A stretch of DNA of 64,000 nt from Bradyrhizobium sp. SZCCT0148 (GCF_018129985.1 NZ_JAFCKT010000002.1:558001-622000); one strand, 5' to 3'; positions 20,901-29,283 are shown, numbered from the stretch's first letter. Made by a program: numbers and translations. The notes: a model not told the origin generated them from the letters alone.

Positions 20901-21340
20901 ATCCCGAAGCACATTTCGAGCGCGGAGGCGAGAATGACCGCTTCGATCGCAAAGAAAATGAACGTGAAGGAGGCGTAGATCAGCGAGGTGACGGTCGAGC
21001 CGATGTAGCCGAAGCCGGCGCCGCGCGTGAGCAGGTCGATGTCGATGCCGCATTTGGCGGCATAATAAGCGATCGGCACGCCGCAGCAGAAGATGATGAG
21101 GGAGACCACGAGGATGGCGGCGGTCGCGTTGGTGACGCCGTAGTTCAGGGTGATGGTGCCGCCGATCGCCTCCATCGCCAGGAACGAGATCGCGCCCAGC
21201 GCCGTGTTGGCGACCCGGGCGGCGGACCAGCGCCGCGCGCTTTTGGCGGTGAAGCGCAGCGCATAGTCTTCCAGCGTCTGGTTGGCGACCCATTGGTTAT
21301 ACTGTCGCCTGACGCGGTCTATTCGCTGCCGCCCTGCCAC
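17969..21340 (-). CDS. NCS1 transporter-histidine kinase-receiver fusion, probable urea/amide sensor
   Basis: This 1123-residue protein starts with GTG behind TAAGGC. Residues 1-480 are a twelve-span permease domain of the NCS1 (cytosine/purine/allantoin) type. Residues 499-536 are a linker with nine cysteines (499, 500, 502, 514, 522, 525, 526, 532, 536) and histidines at 504, 533 and 539, probably metal-binding. Two more membrane spans (about 570-590 and 605-627) lead to a kinase with phospho-acceptor His682 (SHELRSPLNA), N box NLLSNAIKF, DTGPGI and GTGLGL. A receiver with Asp968 (FLLDISMP) follows, then a short tail. The design recalls CbrA, where a different transporter family is joined to a kinase. 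Its place divergent from urtABCDE-fmdAB-amiE suggests it senses urea, formamide or a related small amide. Whether it still transports is unknown. Confidence 0.92.
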   Translation of the reverse strand: MAGRQRIDRVRRQYNQWVANQTLEDYALRFTAKSARRWSAARVANTALGAISFLAMEAIGGTITLNYGVTNATAAILVVSLIIFCCGVPIAYYAAKCGIDIDLLTRGAGFGYIGSTVTSLIYASFTFIFFAIEAVILASALEMCFGIPRPVGYLISAVVIIPLVAYGITLISRFQLWTQPLWIVLHIIPFAAIAWHNPHSFTEWRKFSGEHGDLNGNFDLLLFGVAASVVFSLVAQIGEQVDFLRFLPRDRRASRASWWIAMMSAGPGWIVLGALKLLAGSFLTFFALSHGVPPEEAAEPAHMYLEAFRYVLSQPDLALALTGTFVILSQVKINVTNAYAGSIAWSNFFSRLTHSHPGRVVWLVFNVIVALLLMEIGVYKALEQTLALYSNVAIAWVGALVADLVVNKPLGLRPQQIEFKRAHLYDINPVGVGAMTIATIVSISAFYGLFGPTAKALSAFIALAVAFIVAPLIAWATDGKYYIARKPKRSWQNLEAIQCCICEHSFEPEDMASCPAYAGPICSLCCSLDARCHDLCKPHARIQAQISETLGKLMPQPIYARINSQLGHYVGVFVVSAGLVALVLGLIYLQTSASVHGENTLVSDVLWKVFFSLSIIIGVVAWLFVLAQQSRRAAEEETRRQTTLLIQEIDAHKRTDAELQRAKEVAESANLAKSRYVVGLSHELRSPLNAISGYAQLLEQDTTLSTKPRDQVRVVRRSADHLSGLIDGILDISKIEAGRLYLSRDEVRLSEFLDQLVGMFRLQAAAKGIDFVFKRPAYLPLVVYADEKRLRQVLINLLSNAIKFTQTGSVQFVVHYRSPVAEFEVIDTGPGIQGDDLERIFAPFERGALGVSQPQTGTGLGLTISRLLAGVMGGDIKVMSTVGTGSTFKVKILLSEVTNPQRIAPVEAPISGYHGARKTILITDDDPVHRDLLREVLTPLGFILLSAPDGPGCLALAQHCRPDLFLLDISMPAMDGWAVAEALRANGHHQARILMVSASAIEAHGAPLAQPFHDGYLMKPIDIPRLLETIRQLLKIEWQYGSDEIPVSFWHPESGSRPPARHIEALIGLGQIGYVRGIQLKLDEIGNEHPEHADFVAQMRSLVDRFDLDQYMATLKTLHAHEH

Positions 21341-21420
21341 GCCTTACCCCACTCCCGATACGGACCCTGATCCCTCGCAAATTCCGTACCAAAGCCTACG
21401 TCGGCATTTTGCGGTGCAGT

Positions 21421-21438
21421 ATACGCGATCTTGCGTAT
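21421..21438. promoter_or_regulatory. Inverted repeat ATACGC-N6-GCGTAT, candidate operator of the urt/sensor divergon
   Basis: A perfect 6-bp inverted repeat with 6-bp spacer lies 72 bp upstream of urtA and 81 bp upstream of the sensor gene. LuxR-type response regulators bind short dyads of this size, and one is encoded in the divergent unit. No clear sigma-54 site (GG-N10-GC) was found in the 169-bp gap. Confidence 0.5.
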
Positions 21439-21509
21439 GCTTTCGCCGCCCGGATCCGAGCCATCCTCACCGCACCAATCGCGTGTCCTCGAACAAAAGT
21501 GGGGTGCTC

Positions 21510-22769
21510 ATGTCAGACGAACCAAACAAGGGCCTTTTGTCGCCGCTCCGGCGCAAATTATTGATGGGAATGGCCGCCGTGCCTGCCATCACGATGCTAC
21601 CGCGGGCGTCGTTTGCGCAGGCCCCGGCGACCTCGGCGGTCAACACCACCGGCCTTGCGGTCACCGATACCGAGGTGACGGTCGGCATCCTGCACTCGGC
21701 GACCGGCACCATGGCCATCTCCGAGACCGGCTCGATCGAGGCCGAGAAGCTCGCTATCGAGCAGATCAACGCCATGGGCGGCGTACTCGGTCGCAAGATC
21801 AAGTTCATCCAGGAAGACGGCGCCAGCGACTGGCCGACTTTCGCCGAAAAGGCCAAGAAGCTGCTGGTCAACGACAAGGTCGCGGCGATCATGGGTTGCT
21901 GGACCTCGGCCTCGCGCAAGGCGGTGCTGCCGGTCATGGAGCAGTATAATGGCATGCTCTATTATCCGACCTTCTACGAAGGCCTCGAGCAGTCCAAGAA
22001 CGTCATCTACACCGGCCAGGAGGCAACCCAGCAGATTCTCGCCGGCCTGAACTGGATCGCGAAGGAGAAGGGCGCGAAGAGCTTCTTCTTCATCGGCTCC
22101 GACTACATCTGGCCGCGTACCTCCAACAAGATCGCGCGCAAGCACGTCGAGAACGTGCTGAAAGGCAAGGTCGTCGGTGAGGAGTACTATCCGCTCGGCA
22201 ACACCCAGTTCAACTCGGTCATCAACAAGATCAAGCTGACCAAGCCCGATGTGATCTTCACCGACGTCGTCGGCGGCTCCAACGTCGCCTTCTACAAGCA
22301 GCTCAAGGCTGCCGGCATCGATCTCTCCAAGCAGGCGCTGCTGACGATCTCGGTGACCGAAGACGAAATCGACGGCATCGGCGGCGAGAACATCGCCGGC
22401 GCCTATGCCTGCATGAAGTACTTCCAGTCGCTCGACAATCCGAACAACAAGGCCTTCGTGCCGGCGTTCAAGAAGATGTGGGGCGAGAAGACCGTCATCG
22501 GAGACGTCACCCAGGCTGCCTATCTCGGCCCGTGGCTGTGGAAACTGACGGTCGAGAAGGCCGGCTCCTTCGACATCGACAAGATCGCGGCGGCTTCGCC
22601 GGGCGTCGAGTTCAAGGGTGCGCCGGAAGGCTATGTGCGTATCCACGAGAATCATCACCTCTGGTCGAAGACCCGGGTGGGACGCGCCAAGCTCGATGGT
22701 CAGTTCGAGCTGATCTACGAGACCGCCGATCTCGTCGAGCCCGATCCGTTCCCGAAGGGCTACCAGTAA
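21510..22769 (+). CDS. urtA: Urea ABC transporter substrate-binding protein
   Basis: The 419-residue periplasmic protein belongs to the amide/branched-chain amino acid binding family. The start MSDEPNKG at 21510 follows GTGGGG. The leader contains LRRKLLMGMAAVPAITML and ends ASFAQA, so export by the Tat route is possible. Mature residues include the UrtA-like VGILHSATGTMAISE and YPTFYEGLEQSKNVIYTG. It should bind urea and deliver it to UrtBC. It is the first gene of an eight-gene operon and is separated from urtB by a strong hairpin, which may favour high expression of the binding protein. Confidence 0.95.
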   Translation: MSDEPNKGLLSPLRRKLLMGMAAVPAITMLPRASFAQAPATSAVNTTGLAVTDTEVTVGILHSATGTMAISETGSIEAEKLAIEQINAMGGVLGRKIKFIQEDGASDWPTFAEKAKKLLVNDKVAAIMGCWTSASRKAVLPVMEQYNGMLYYPTFYEGLEQSKNVIYTGQEATQQILAGLNWIAKEKGAKSFFFIGSDYIWPRTSNKIARKHVENVLKGKVVGEEYYPLGNTQFNSVINKIKLTKPDVIFTDVVGGSNVAFYKQLKAAGIDLSKQALLTISVTEDEIDGIGGENIAGAYACMKYFQSLDNPNNKAFVPAFKKMWGEKTVIGDVTQAAYLGPWLWKLTVEKAGSFDIDKIAAASPGVEFKGAPEGYVRIHENHHLWSKTRVGRAKLDGQFELIYETADLVEPDPFPKGYQ

Positions 22770-22845
22770 GTCGCGGCCTCATTCGCCGCTTCCCCAAAAG
22801 CAAAACCTCTCCCTGGCGTGGCCCTGCAAATCCACGCCGCAAGAC

Positions 22846-22876
22846 CCCGCGTCGCGACTCTGCATCGCGACGCGGG
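22846..22876 (+). promoter_or_regulatory. Perfect 12-bp hairpin between urtA and urtB
   Basis: CCCGCGTCGCGA (22846-22857) and TCGCGACGCGGG (22865-22876) form a 12-bp stem with a 7-base loop. There is no U tract, so it is more likely an mRNA-stabilising or partial-termination element. Such elements behind a binding-protein gene commonly raise its output over the membrane genes. Confidence 0.65.
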
Positions 22877-22902
22877 ACCCTATTTCCCGACGGAGGACAT
22901 CG

Positions 22903-23829
22903 ATGTTCGGCGACTATTCGCTTGGTGATCTCGGCTCCATCTTCGTCATGCAGGGCTTTGCAGGACTGATCCTGTTCTCGGTCTATGTACTGATGGCGCT
23001 CGGGCTTGCGATCATTTTCGGGCAGATGGGCGTCATCAACATGGCCCATGGCGAGTTCATGATCCTCGGCGCCTACGTCACCTGGATGACCTCAAATCTT
23101 TTCCAGTCCTATTTGCCGAGCCTGTTCAGCGGCTATTTCTTCCTCGCGATGATCCTGGCCTTTCTCGCATCCGGTGCGCTGGGAATGCTGGTCGAATGGG
23201 TGCTCATCCGGCACCTCTACAAGCGTCCGCTGGATACGCTGCTCGCGACCTGGGGCCTCAGCCTGATGCTGCAGCAGGCCTATCGCTCGGTGTTCGGCGC
23301 GCGGGAGGTCGGCGTCGAGCTGCCGCAGTGGATGCTCGGATCGCTGCATGTGACAGACAGCATCGAGGTGCCGATCAACGGCGTCTTCGTGATGGGCTTG
23401 ACCGTGCTGATCACCCTCGGCGTCGCCTACGTGATGTACAAGTCGCGTTGGGGCCGCCAGGTGCGCGCCGTGGTTCAGAACCGCATCATGGCGGGTGCCG
23501 TCGGCATCAATACCGAAAAAGTCGATCGATACACCTTCGGGCTCGGTTGCGGCATCGCAGGCGTCGCCGGCAGCGCCTTCACCATGATCGGCTCGACCGG
23601 GCCGACGTCGGGCCAGCTCTATATCGTGGACACCTTCCTCGTCGTCGTGTTCGGCGGCGCCGCCAGCCTGCTGGGCACCATCGCTTCCGCCTTCTCGATC
23701 TCACAGACGCAATCGACGCTCGAATTCTTCTTGTCGGGCTCGATGGCCAAGGTGCTCACGCTGCTCGCCGTCGTCGGCATCCTGATGCTGCGGCCGCAGG
23801 GCCTCTTCGCCCTCAAAGTCCGCAAATAA
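22903..23829 (+). CDS. urtB: Urea ABC transporter permease UrtB
   Basis: The 308-residue membrane protein is of the LivH type, with eight or so predicted spans. The N-terminal hydrophobic helix is followed by ALGLAIIFGQMGVINMAHGEF, a family hallmark. It forms the transmembrane channel with UrtC. A clear GGAGG site precedes the ATG, after a 133-bp gap holding the hairpin. UrtB is shorter than many urea permeases that carry a large N-terminal periplasmic segment, but all the membrane core is present. Confidence 0.94.
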   Translation: MFGDYSLGDLGSIFVMQGFAGLILFSVYVLMALGLAIIFGQMGVINMAHGEFMILGAYVTWMTSNLFQSYLPSLFSGYFFLAMILAFLASGALGMLVEWVLIRHLYKRPLDTLLATWGLSLMLQQAYRSVFGAREVGVELPQWMLGSLHVTDSIEVPINGVFVMGLTVLITLGVAYVMYKSRWGRQVRAVVQNRIMAGAVGINTEKVDRYTFGLGCGIAGVAGSAFTMIGSTGPTSGQLYIVDTFLVVVFGGAASLLGTIASAFSISQTQSTLEFFLSGSMAKVLTLLAVVGILMLRPQGLFALKVRK

Positions 23830-23846
23830 CGGGAAGCAGGCAAATC

Positions 23847-24986
23847 ATGATCAACTCACGCTTCTTCAATCGCTCCGAACTCATCGGCTTCATCGCTCTG
23901 GCCGCCGTGCTGTTCGTGATCCTGCCGCTGACGCTGGACGTGTTCCGCCTCAATCTGGTCGCGAAATACCTGACCTACGCCTTCGTCGCCATCGGCCTTG
24001 TCCTGTGCTGGGGGTATGGCGGCATTTTGAGCCTCGGACAGGGCGTATTCTTCGGTCTCGGCGGCTACTGCATGGCGATGTTCCTCAAGCTCGAGGCCTC
24101 CAGCGTCGAGAATACGAAGATACAGTCGACCCCCGGCATACCGGATTTCATGGACTGGAATCAGATCACGTCACTCCCGCTCTTCTGGCAGCCTTTTCAT
24201 AGCCTGACCTTCACCATCCTCGCCATCATCCTGGTGCCCGGTCTGTTCGCCCTGATCATCGGCACCGCGATGTTCAAGCGTCGGGTCGGCGGCACCTATT
24301 TCGCGATTATCACCCAGGCCGTCGCCGCGATCCTGACGATCTTGATCATCGGGCAGCAGGGCTATACCGGCGGCATCAACGGCATGACCGATTTGCGCAC
24401 GCTCAAGGGATGGGACATCCGGCCCGACCACGCCAAGGTCATCCTGTACTTCGTCGAGGTGGTGCTGCTGTTTGCCTGCATCGGCATCGCGCAGTTCATT
24501 CGCCTGACCAAGCTCGGCCGCATCCTTGTTGCGATGCGCGAACAGGAAGACCGCGTCCGCTTCTCCGGCTACAGCGTCGCTAATTTCAAGATCTTTGCCT
24601 TTTGCATGGCGGCGGTGTTCGCCGCGATTGGCGGCGCCATGTTTGCGCTCAATGTCGGTTTCATGTCGCCGTCCTTCGTCGGCATTGTGCCGTCGATCGA
24701 GATGGTGATCTACACCGCGGTCGGCGGGCGGATGTCGATCTTCGGCGCGATCTGGGGTGCCATCCTGGTGAACTTCGCCAAGACGAGCCTGTCGGAATCC
24801 TTCCCGCAGCTCTGGCTGTTCGGCCTGGGCGCCTTGTTCATCGCAGTCGTGCTGGCCTTCCCGAACGGCTTGTCCGGACTCTGGGCCGATTACGTGCAGC
24901 CGCGCATCGATCGGTTGTTCGCCTCGCGCAAGTCGAAGACGGACTGGAAGGACAATTCGGTCGCCGACGGCGCACCGGCAGAGTGA
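23847..24986 (+). CDS. urtC: Urea ABC transporter permease UrtC
   Basis: The 379-residue protein is of the LivM type. It begins MINSRFFNRSELIGF behind GGGAAGCAGG, 17 bp after urtB. The signature CWGYGGILSLGQGVFFGLGGY near residue 52 and the late GRILVAMREQEDRVRFSGY motif (coupling loop to the ATPases) identify it. The open frame extends far upstream, but only as an out-of-register reading of urtB. Confidence 0.95.
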   Translation: MINSRFFNRSELIGFIALAAVLFVILPLTLDVFRLNLVAKYLTYAFVAIGLVLCWGYGGILSLGQGVFFGLGGYCMAMFLKLEASSVENTKIQSTPGIPDFMDWNQITSLPLFWQPFHSLTFTILAIILVPGLFALIIGTAMFKRRVGGTYFAIITQAVAAILTILIIGQQGYTGGINGMTDLRTLKGWDIRPDHAKVILYFVEVVLLFACIGIAQFIRLTKLGRILVAMREQEDRVRFSGYSVANFKIFAFCMAAVFAAIGGAMFALNVGFMSPSFVGIVPSIEMVIYTAVGGRMSIFGAIWGAILVNFAKTSLSESFPQLWLFGLGALFIAVVLAFPNGLSGLWADYVQPRIDRLFASRKSKTDWKDNSVADGAPAE

Positions 24987-24996
24987 GGAGACCACC

Positions 24997-25752
24997 ATGC
25001 TCATTGGACAGCAGCCCAAGGAATTTCTGCTCGCGGTCTCCGGACTCACAGTCTCGTTCGACGGGTTCAAGGCCGTCAATGACCTCTCCTTCTACGTCGA
25101 GGAGAACGAGATCCGCGTCATCATCGGCCCCAACGGTGCCGGCAAGACGACTGTGCTCGATCTGATCTGCGGCAAGACCAAGGCGACGTCAGGCTCGATT
25201 CAGTTTCGTGGCAAGGAGCTCACGAAAATGAGGGAGAACGAGATCGTGCAGACCGGCGTCGGCCGCAAATTCCAGACGCCGTCTGTGTTCGAGGACCTCA
25301 CCGTGTTCGAGAACCTCGAGATCTCCTTCCCGCGCGGTCGTACCGTGTTCGGCTCGCTGACCTTCCAACGCGACCAGCTCGTGAAGAATCGGGTCGAGGA
25401 GGTCGCCGAGATGATCTTCCTCAAGGACAAGCTCAACACCTATGCCGATGAGCTCAGCCACGGCCAGAAGCAGTGGCTCGAGATCGGCATGCTGCTGATC
25501 CAGGATCCGGACCTCTTGATGCTGGACGAGCCGGTCGCCGGCATGAGCGTGTCCGAGCGCGCCAAGACCGCGGAGCTGCTCAACCGCATCATCAAGAACC
25601 GCTCGGTGCTGGTGATCGAGCACGACATGAAGTTCGTAGAGGACATCGCGCACAAGGTCACCGTGCTCCACCAGGGCCAGATCCTCTCGGAGGGGACCAT
25701 GGAGAAGGTGCAGAACGATCCCAAGGTCATCGAAGTCTATCTGGGCCACTAA
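24997..25752 (+). CDS. urtD: Urea ABC transporter ATP-binding protein UrtD
   Basis: In this 251-residue LivG-like ATPase, Walker A is GPNGAGKTT near residue 46, the signature motif LSHGQKQWLE, and Walker B LLMLDEPVAGM. The H-loop is VIEHDMKFV. It energises the importer with UrtE. It starts 10 bp after urtC. Signature LSHGQ in place of LSGGQ is normal for UrtD. Confidence 0.96.
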   Translation: MLIGQQPKEFLLAVSGLTVSFDGFKAVNDLSFYVEENEIRVIIGPNGAGKTTVLDLICGKTKATSGSIQFRGKELTKMRENEIVQTGVGRKFQTPSVFEDLTVFENLEISFPRGRTVFGSLTFQRDQLVKNRVEEVAEMIFLKDKLNTYADELSHGQKQWLEIGMLLIQDPDLLMLDEPVAGMSVSERAKTAELLNRIIKNRSVLVIEHDMKFVEDIAHKVTVLHQGQILSEGTMEKVQNDPKVIEVYLGH

Positions 25753-25762
25753 GGAGCGCGCG

Positions 25763-26452
25763 ATGCTGGCTATTTCTGATCTCCACGTCGCCTACGGCCA
25801 GAGCGAGGTGCTGCACGGCCTCAACGTCAAGGTCGCGCCCAACGAGATCGTTGCGATCATGGGCCGCAACGGCATGGGCAAGACCACGCTGATGAAGTCG
25901 CTGATGGGCATCCTGCCGATGAAAAGCGGTTCCGTCAGCATGGACGGCGCCGAGCTCGGCGGCCTGCCGAGCTATGACCGGGTGGCCAAGGGTCTCGCCT
26001 ATGTGCCGCAGGGTCGCATGATCTTCTCCACCATGACGGTGAAGGAGAACATCGAGACCGGTCTCGTCGTCTCCGGCGGGACCGAGGTCCCCGCCGATAT
26101 CTACGAACTATTCCCGGTACTGCTGGAGATGAAGGGCCGCCGCGGCGGCAATCTCTCCGGCGGACAACAGCAGCAGCTCGCAATCGCGCGCGCGCTGGCG
26201 ACCAAGCCGAAGGTCCTGCTGCTGGACGAGCCCACCGAAGGCATCCAGCCCTCGATCATCAAGGAGATGGCGCGCACGCTGAAGCGCATCCGCGACGAGA
26301 AGGGCTTGTCGATCGTCGTGTCCGAGCAGGTCCTGAGCTTCGCCCTCGATATCGCCGACCGCGTCCTGGTGATCGAGAACGGCGAGATCGTCCGGGACGA
26401 CCCGCGCGACAGCGTCGATGCCGCGCAGGTCTCGAAATATCTGTCCGTCTAA
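25763..26452 (+). CDS. urtE: Urea ABC transporter ATP-binding protein UrtE
   Basis: In this 229-residue LivF-like ATPase, Walker A is GRNGMGKTT, the signature LSGGQQQQLA, and Walker B VLLLDEPTEG. It follows urtD by 10 bp and completes the five-component urea importer. The next gene, fmdA, begins only 27 bp later, so import and amide hydrolysis are co-expressed. No urease genes lie in the window; imported urea must be handled elsewhere. Confidence 0.96.
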   Translation: MLAISDLHVAYGQSEVLHGLNVKVAPNEIVAIMGRNGMGKTTLMKSLMGILPMKSGSVSMDGAELGGLPSYDRVAKGLAYVPQGRMIFSTMTVKENIETGLVVSGGTEVPADIYELFPVLLEMKGRRGGNLSGGQQQQLAIARALATKPKVLLLDEPTEGIQPSIIKEMARTLKRIRDEKGLSIVVSEQVLSFALDIADRVLVIENGEIVRDDPRDSVDAAQVSKYLSV

Positions 26453-26479
26453 CCAACCGTGTAAAAGGGGAGCATCTCG

Positions 26480-27709
26480 ATGCCAGAGACACTGATCAAG
26501 GTCGATCTCACCAAGTCGGCCTATGAAAATGACATGGTGCACAACCGCTGGCACCCCGATATCCCGATCGTGGCCTGGGTCAACCCCGGCGACGATTTCA
26601 TCATCGAGACCTATGACTGGACCGGCGGCTTCATCAAGAACAATGATTCCGCCGACGACGTGCGCGACATCGACCTCTCGATCGTGCACTTCCTCTCCGG
26701 TCCGATCGGCGTCAAGGGCGCCGAGCCCGGCGACCTTCTCGTGGTGGATCTGCTCGACGTCGGCCCAATGAAGGAGAGCCTCTGGGGCTTCAACGGCTTC
26801 TTCTCCAAGCAGAACGGCGGCGGCTTCCTGACCGACCATTTCCCGCTGGCGCAGAAGTCGATCTGGGACATCAAGGGCCTCTACACGTCGTCGCGCCACG
26901 TGCCCGGCGTCAATTTCGCCGGCCTGATCCATCCCGGCCTGATCGGCTGTCTGCCCGATCCGAAGATGCTGGAGACCTGGAACAAACGCGAGGCCGAGCT
27001 GATTTCGACCAACCCGACGCGCGTGCCCGGCCTGGCCAACCCGCCTTTCGCAGCGACCGCACATGGCGGCCGTGCCAAGGGCGATGTGAAGGCCAAGATC
27101 GGCGCGGAGGGCGCCCGCACCGTGCCGCCGCGCGAGCACGGCGGCAATTGCGACATCAAGGATCTCTCCCGCGGCTCGAAGATCTACTTCCCGGTCTACG
27201 TCCCCGGCGCCGGTCTTTCGATGGGCGATTTGCACTTCAGCCAGGGCGACGGCGAGATCACCTTCTGCGGCGCCATCGAGATGGCCGGCTGGCTGCATCT
27301 GAAGGTCGAGGTGATCAAGGACGGCATGTCGAAATACGGCATCAAGAACCCGATCTTCAAGCCGTCGCCAATCACGCCGAACTACAAGGACTATCTGATC
27401 TTCGAGGGCATCTCGGTCGATGAGGCCGGCAAGCAGCATTATCTCGACGTTCACATCGCCTATCGCCAGGCCTGCCTCAACGCGATCGAGTATCTGAAGA
27501 AGTTCGGCTATTCCGGCGCGCAGGCCTATTCGATCCTCGGCACCGCGCCGTGCCAGGGCCACATCTCCGGCGTGGTCGACGTGCCCAATGCCTGCGCCAC
27601 GCTGTGGCTGCCGACGGAGATCTTCGACTTCGACGTGATGCCGTCGTCGGCAGGTCCCATCAAGCACATCAAGGGCGATATCCAGATGCCGATCTCGCCG
27701 GACAAGTAA
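26480..27709 (+). CDS. fmdA: Formamidase (acetamidase/formamidase family)
   Basis: The 409-residue enzyme of the FmdA/AmdA family hydrolyses formamide to formate and ammonia. It has the family length and conserved blocks such as EHGGNCDIKDL, HFSQGDGEITFCGAIE and GPIKHIKGDIQMP. This family is unrelated to the nitrilase-type AmiE encoded two genes later. The ATG follows a GGGGAG site. Placement inside a urea importer operon indicates that the transporter, or its sensor, also serves short amides. Confidence 0.94.
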   Translation: MPETLIKVDLTKSAYENDMVHNRWHPDIPIVAWVNPGDDFIIETYDWTGGFIKNNDSADDVRDIDLSIVHFLSGPIGVKGAEPGDLLVVDLLDVGPMKESLWGFNGFFSKQNGGGFLTDHFPLAQKSIWDIKGLYTSSRHVPGVNFAGLIHPGLIGCLPDPKMLETWNKREAELISTNPTRVPGLANPPFAATAHGGRAKGDVKAKIGAEGARTVPPREHGGNCDIKDLSRGSKIYFPVYVPGAGLSMGDLHFSQGDGEITFCGAIEMAGWLHLKVEVIKDGMSKYGIKNPIFKPSPITPNYKDYLIFEGISVDEAGKQHYLDVHIAYRQACLNAIEYLKKFGYSGAQAYSILGTAPCQGHISGVVDVPNACATLWLPTEIFDFDVMPSSAGPIKHIKGDIQMPISPDK

Positions 27710-27723
27710 TCCCTGCGCGACGG

Positions 27724-27757
27724 GATGCGGGACGGCGTGTCTTTGCCGCCCCGCATC
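27724..27757 (+). promoter_or_regulatory. Hairpin between fmdA and fmdB
   Basis: GATGCGGG-A-CGGC and GCCG-C-CCCGCATC pair as an imperfect stem of about 12 bp with an eight-base loop (27737-27744). No T run follows, so full termination is unlikely. It lies in the 93-bp gap inside the operon and may protect the fmdA 3' end or reduce readthrough. Confidence 0.5.
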
Positions 27758-27802
27758 CGCCGCCGAGGAGTGGTCAAGAGGCAATAGCGTGGGGACGACA
27801 AG

Positions 27803-28180
27803 ATGCCGGTCTATGAATATCTCTGTGACGATTGCGGTCCGTTCAAGGACCTGCGCCCGATGGCGGAATGCGACGATCCGCAGGACTGTCCGCATTGTGC
27901 GACGTCCGCGCCGCGGGTGATCCTCACTGCGCCGAATTTCTTCTGCATGCCGTCGGAGAAGCGCAAGGCGCATGCCGTCAACGAGCGCAGCACGCATGCG
28001 CCGCAGACGCTCGCGCAATACAAGGCCTCGCACGGACCCGGCTGCGGCTGCTGCTCGTCGGGCAAGACTGTGAAGGACAAGGGCGTCCGAGACAGCAAGA
28101 AGCCGGCGCGGCTGGTGACCAAGACCAAAGGCGGCGCCAAGGGTTTTCCCACGGCGCGACCCTGGATGATCAGCCACTGA
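27803..28180 (+). CDS. fmdB: FmdB-type zinc-ribbon protein
   Basis: The 125-residue protein begins [14 protein letters not shown], with a second CPHC near residue 32. This four-cysteine zinc ribbon defines the FmdB regulatory-protein family. A later CGCCSSG and a basic tail (KTKGGAKG) follow. In other methylotrophs and rhizobia it accompanies formamidase genes and has been proposed as a regulator of them; its molecular role is not settled. The spacing to amiE is 43 bp. Confidence 0.87.
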   Translation: MPVYEYLCDDCGPFKDLRPMAECDDPQDCPHCATSAPRVILTAPNFFCMPSEKRKAHAVNERSTHAPQTLAQYKASHGPGCGCCSSGKTVKDKGVRDSKKPARLVTKTKGGAKGFPTARPWMISH

Positions 28181-28223
28181 CGCCAGTGACGACCTCAAAC
28201 GAATAGCAAGCAGGAGCGCTCAA

Positions 28224-29264
28224 ATGCTTCACGGTGACATTTCCAGCAGCAACGACACGGTCGGCGTCGCAGTCGTCAATTACAAGATGCCCCGCCTGCA
28301 CACCAAGGCCGAGGTGCTCGACAACGCCCGCAAGATCGCCGACATGGTGGTGGGCATGAAGGCCGGCCTGCCCGGCATGGACCTCGTGATCTTCCCTGAG
28401 TACTCCACGCAAGGGATCATGTACGACTCCAAGGAGATGTACGAGACGGCCTGCGCCGTGCCGGGCGAGGAGACCGCGATCTTCGCGGAAGCCTGTCGCA
28501 AGGCGAAGGTGTGGGGCGTGTTCTCGCTGACCGGCGAGCGTCACGAGGAGCATCCGCACAAGGCACCCTACAACACCCTGATCCTGATGAACGACAAGGG
28601 CGAGATCGTCCAGAAATATCGCAAGATCATGCCGTGGGTGCCGATCGAGGGCTGGTATCCCGGCAATTGCACCTATGTCTCCGATGGCCCGAAGGGCATG
28701 AAGGTCAGCCTGATCATCTGTGACGACGGCAATTTCCCGGAGATCTGGCGCGACTGCGCCATGAAGGGCGCCGAGTTGATCGTGCGTTGCCAGGGCTACA
28801 TGTATCCGGCCAAGGAGCAGCAGGTCCTGATCTCGAAGGCGATGGCGTGGGCCAACAACGTCTATGTCGCAGTCGCCAACGCCGCGGGCTTCGACGGCGT
28901 CTATTCCTACTTCGGCCACTCCGCGATCATCGGCTTCGACGGCCGCACGCTGGGCGAGTGCGGCGAGGAGGATTACGGGATCCAATACGCGCAGCTCTCG
29001 AAGCATCTGATCCGCGATGCGCGCCGCAACGGCCAGTCGCAGAATCACCTCTACAAGCTGGTTCACCGCGGCTACACCGGCATGATCAATTCCGGCGAGA
29101 GCCCGCGCGGCGTTGCGGCCTGTCCCTACGATTTCTACAAGAACTGGATCGCCGATCCGGAGGGCACGCGGGACATGGTCGAGGCGATGACCCGCTCGAC
29201 GCCTGGGACCGACGAGTGTCCGATCGACGGCATCCCGAACGGGTCGGCGGCCTCCAATTTTTGA
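28224..29264 (+). CDS. amiE: Aliphatic amidase
   Basis: This 346-residue nitrilase-superfamily enzyme is very close in sequence to Pseudomonas aeruginosa AmiE throughout its first 230 residues ([19 protein letters not shown] at the N-terminus). The catalytic residues Glu59, Lys134, Glu142 and Cys166 (LIICDDG) are all present at the expected positions. It hydrolyses acetamide, propionamide and similar short amides to the acid and ammonia. It is the last gene of the urt-fmd operon. In Pseudomonas the gene is controlled by AmiC/AmiR; neither is here, supporting control by the NCS1-kinase system instead. Confidence 0.96.
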   Translation: MLHGDISSSNDTVGVAVVNYKMPRLHTKAEVLDNARKIADMVVGMKAGLPGMDLVIFPEYSTQGIMYDSKEMYETACAVPGEETAIFAEACRKAKVWGVFSLTGERHEEHPHKAPYNTLILMNDKGEIVQKYRKIMPWVPIEGWYPGNCTYVSDGPKGMKVSLIICDDGNFPEIWRDCAMKGAELIVRCQGYMYPAKEQQVLISKAMAWANNVYVAVANAAGFDGVYSYFGHSAIIGFDGRTLGECGEEDYGIQYAQLSKHLIRDARRNGQSQNHLYKLVHRGYTGMINSGESPRGVAACPYDFYKNWIADPEGTRDMVEAMTRSTPGTDECPIDGIPNGSAASNF

Positions 29265-29273
29265 GCTCTTGCG

Positions 29274-29283
29274 CCCCCCCCCC
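29274..29283. repeat. Poly-C tract (10 C)
   Basis: An uninterrupted run of ten C lies ten bases after the amiE stop and about 170 bp before the autotransporter start. Such a tract can change length by slippage. Whether it lies within a promoter or leader for the autotransporter is not known. Confidence 0.6.

Noticed and set aside
21341..21509. Sigma-54/NtrC promoter for the urea operon
   Set aside because: No GG-N10-GC element fitting a -24/-12 promoter was found by eye; the closest stretch near 21402 has the wrong bases at -12.
26108..28198. Nearly 700-codon minus-strand open frame opposite urtE, fmdA and fmdB
   Set aside because: The composition is rich in Arg, His, Asp and Leu, as expected for the shadow of well-conserved genes on the plus strand.
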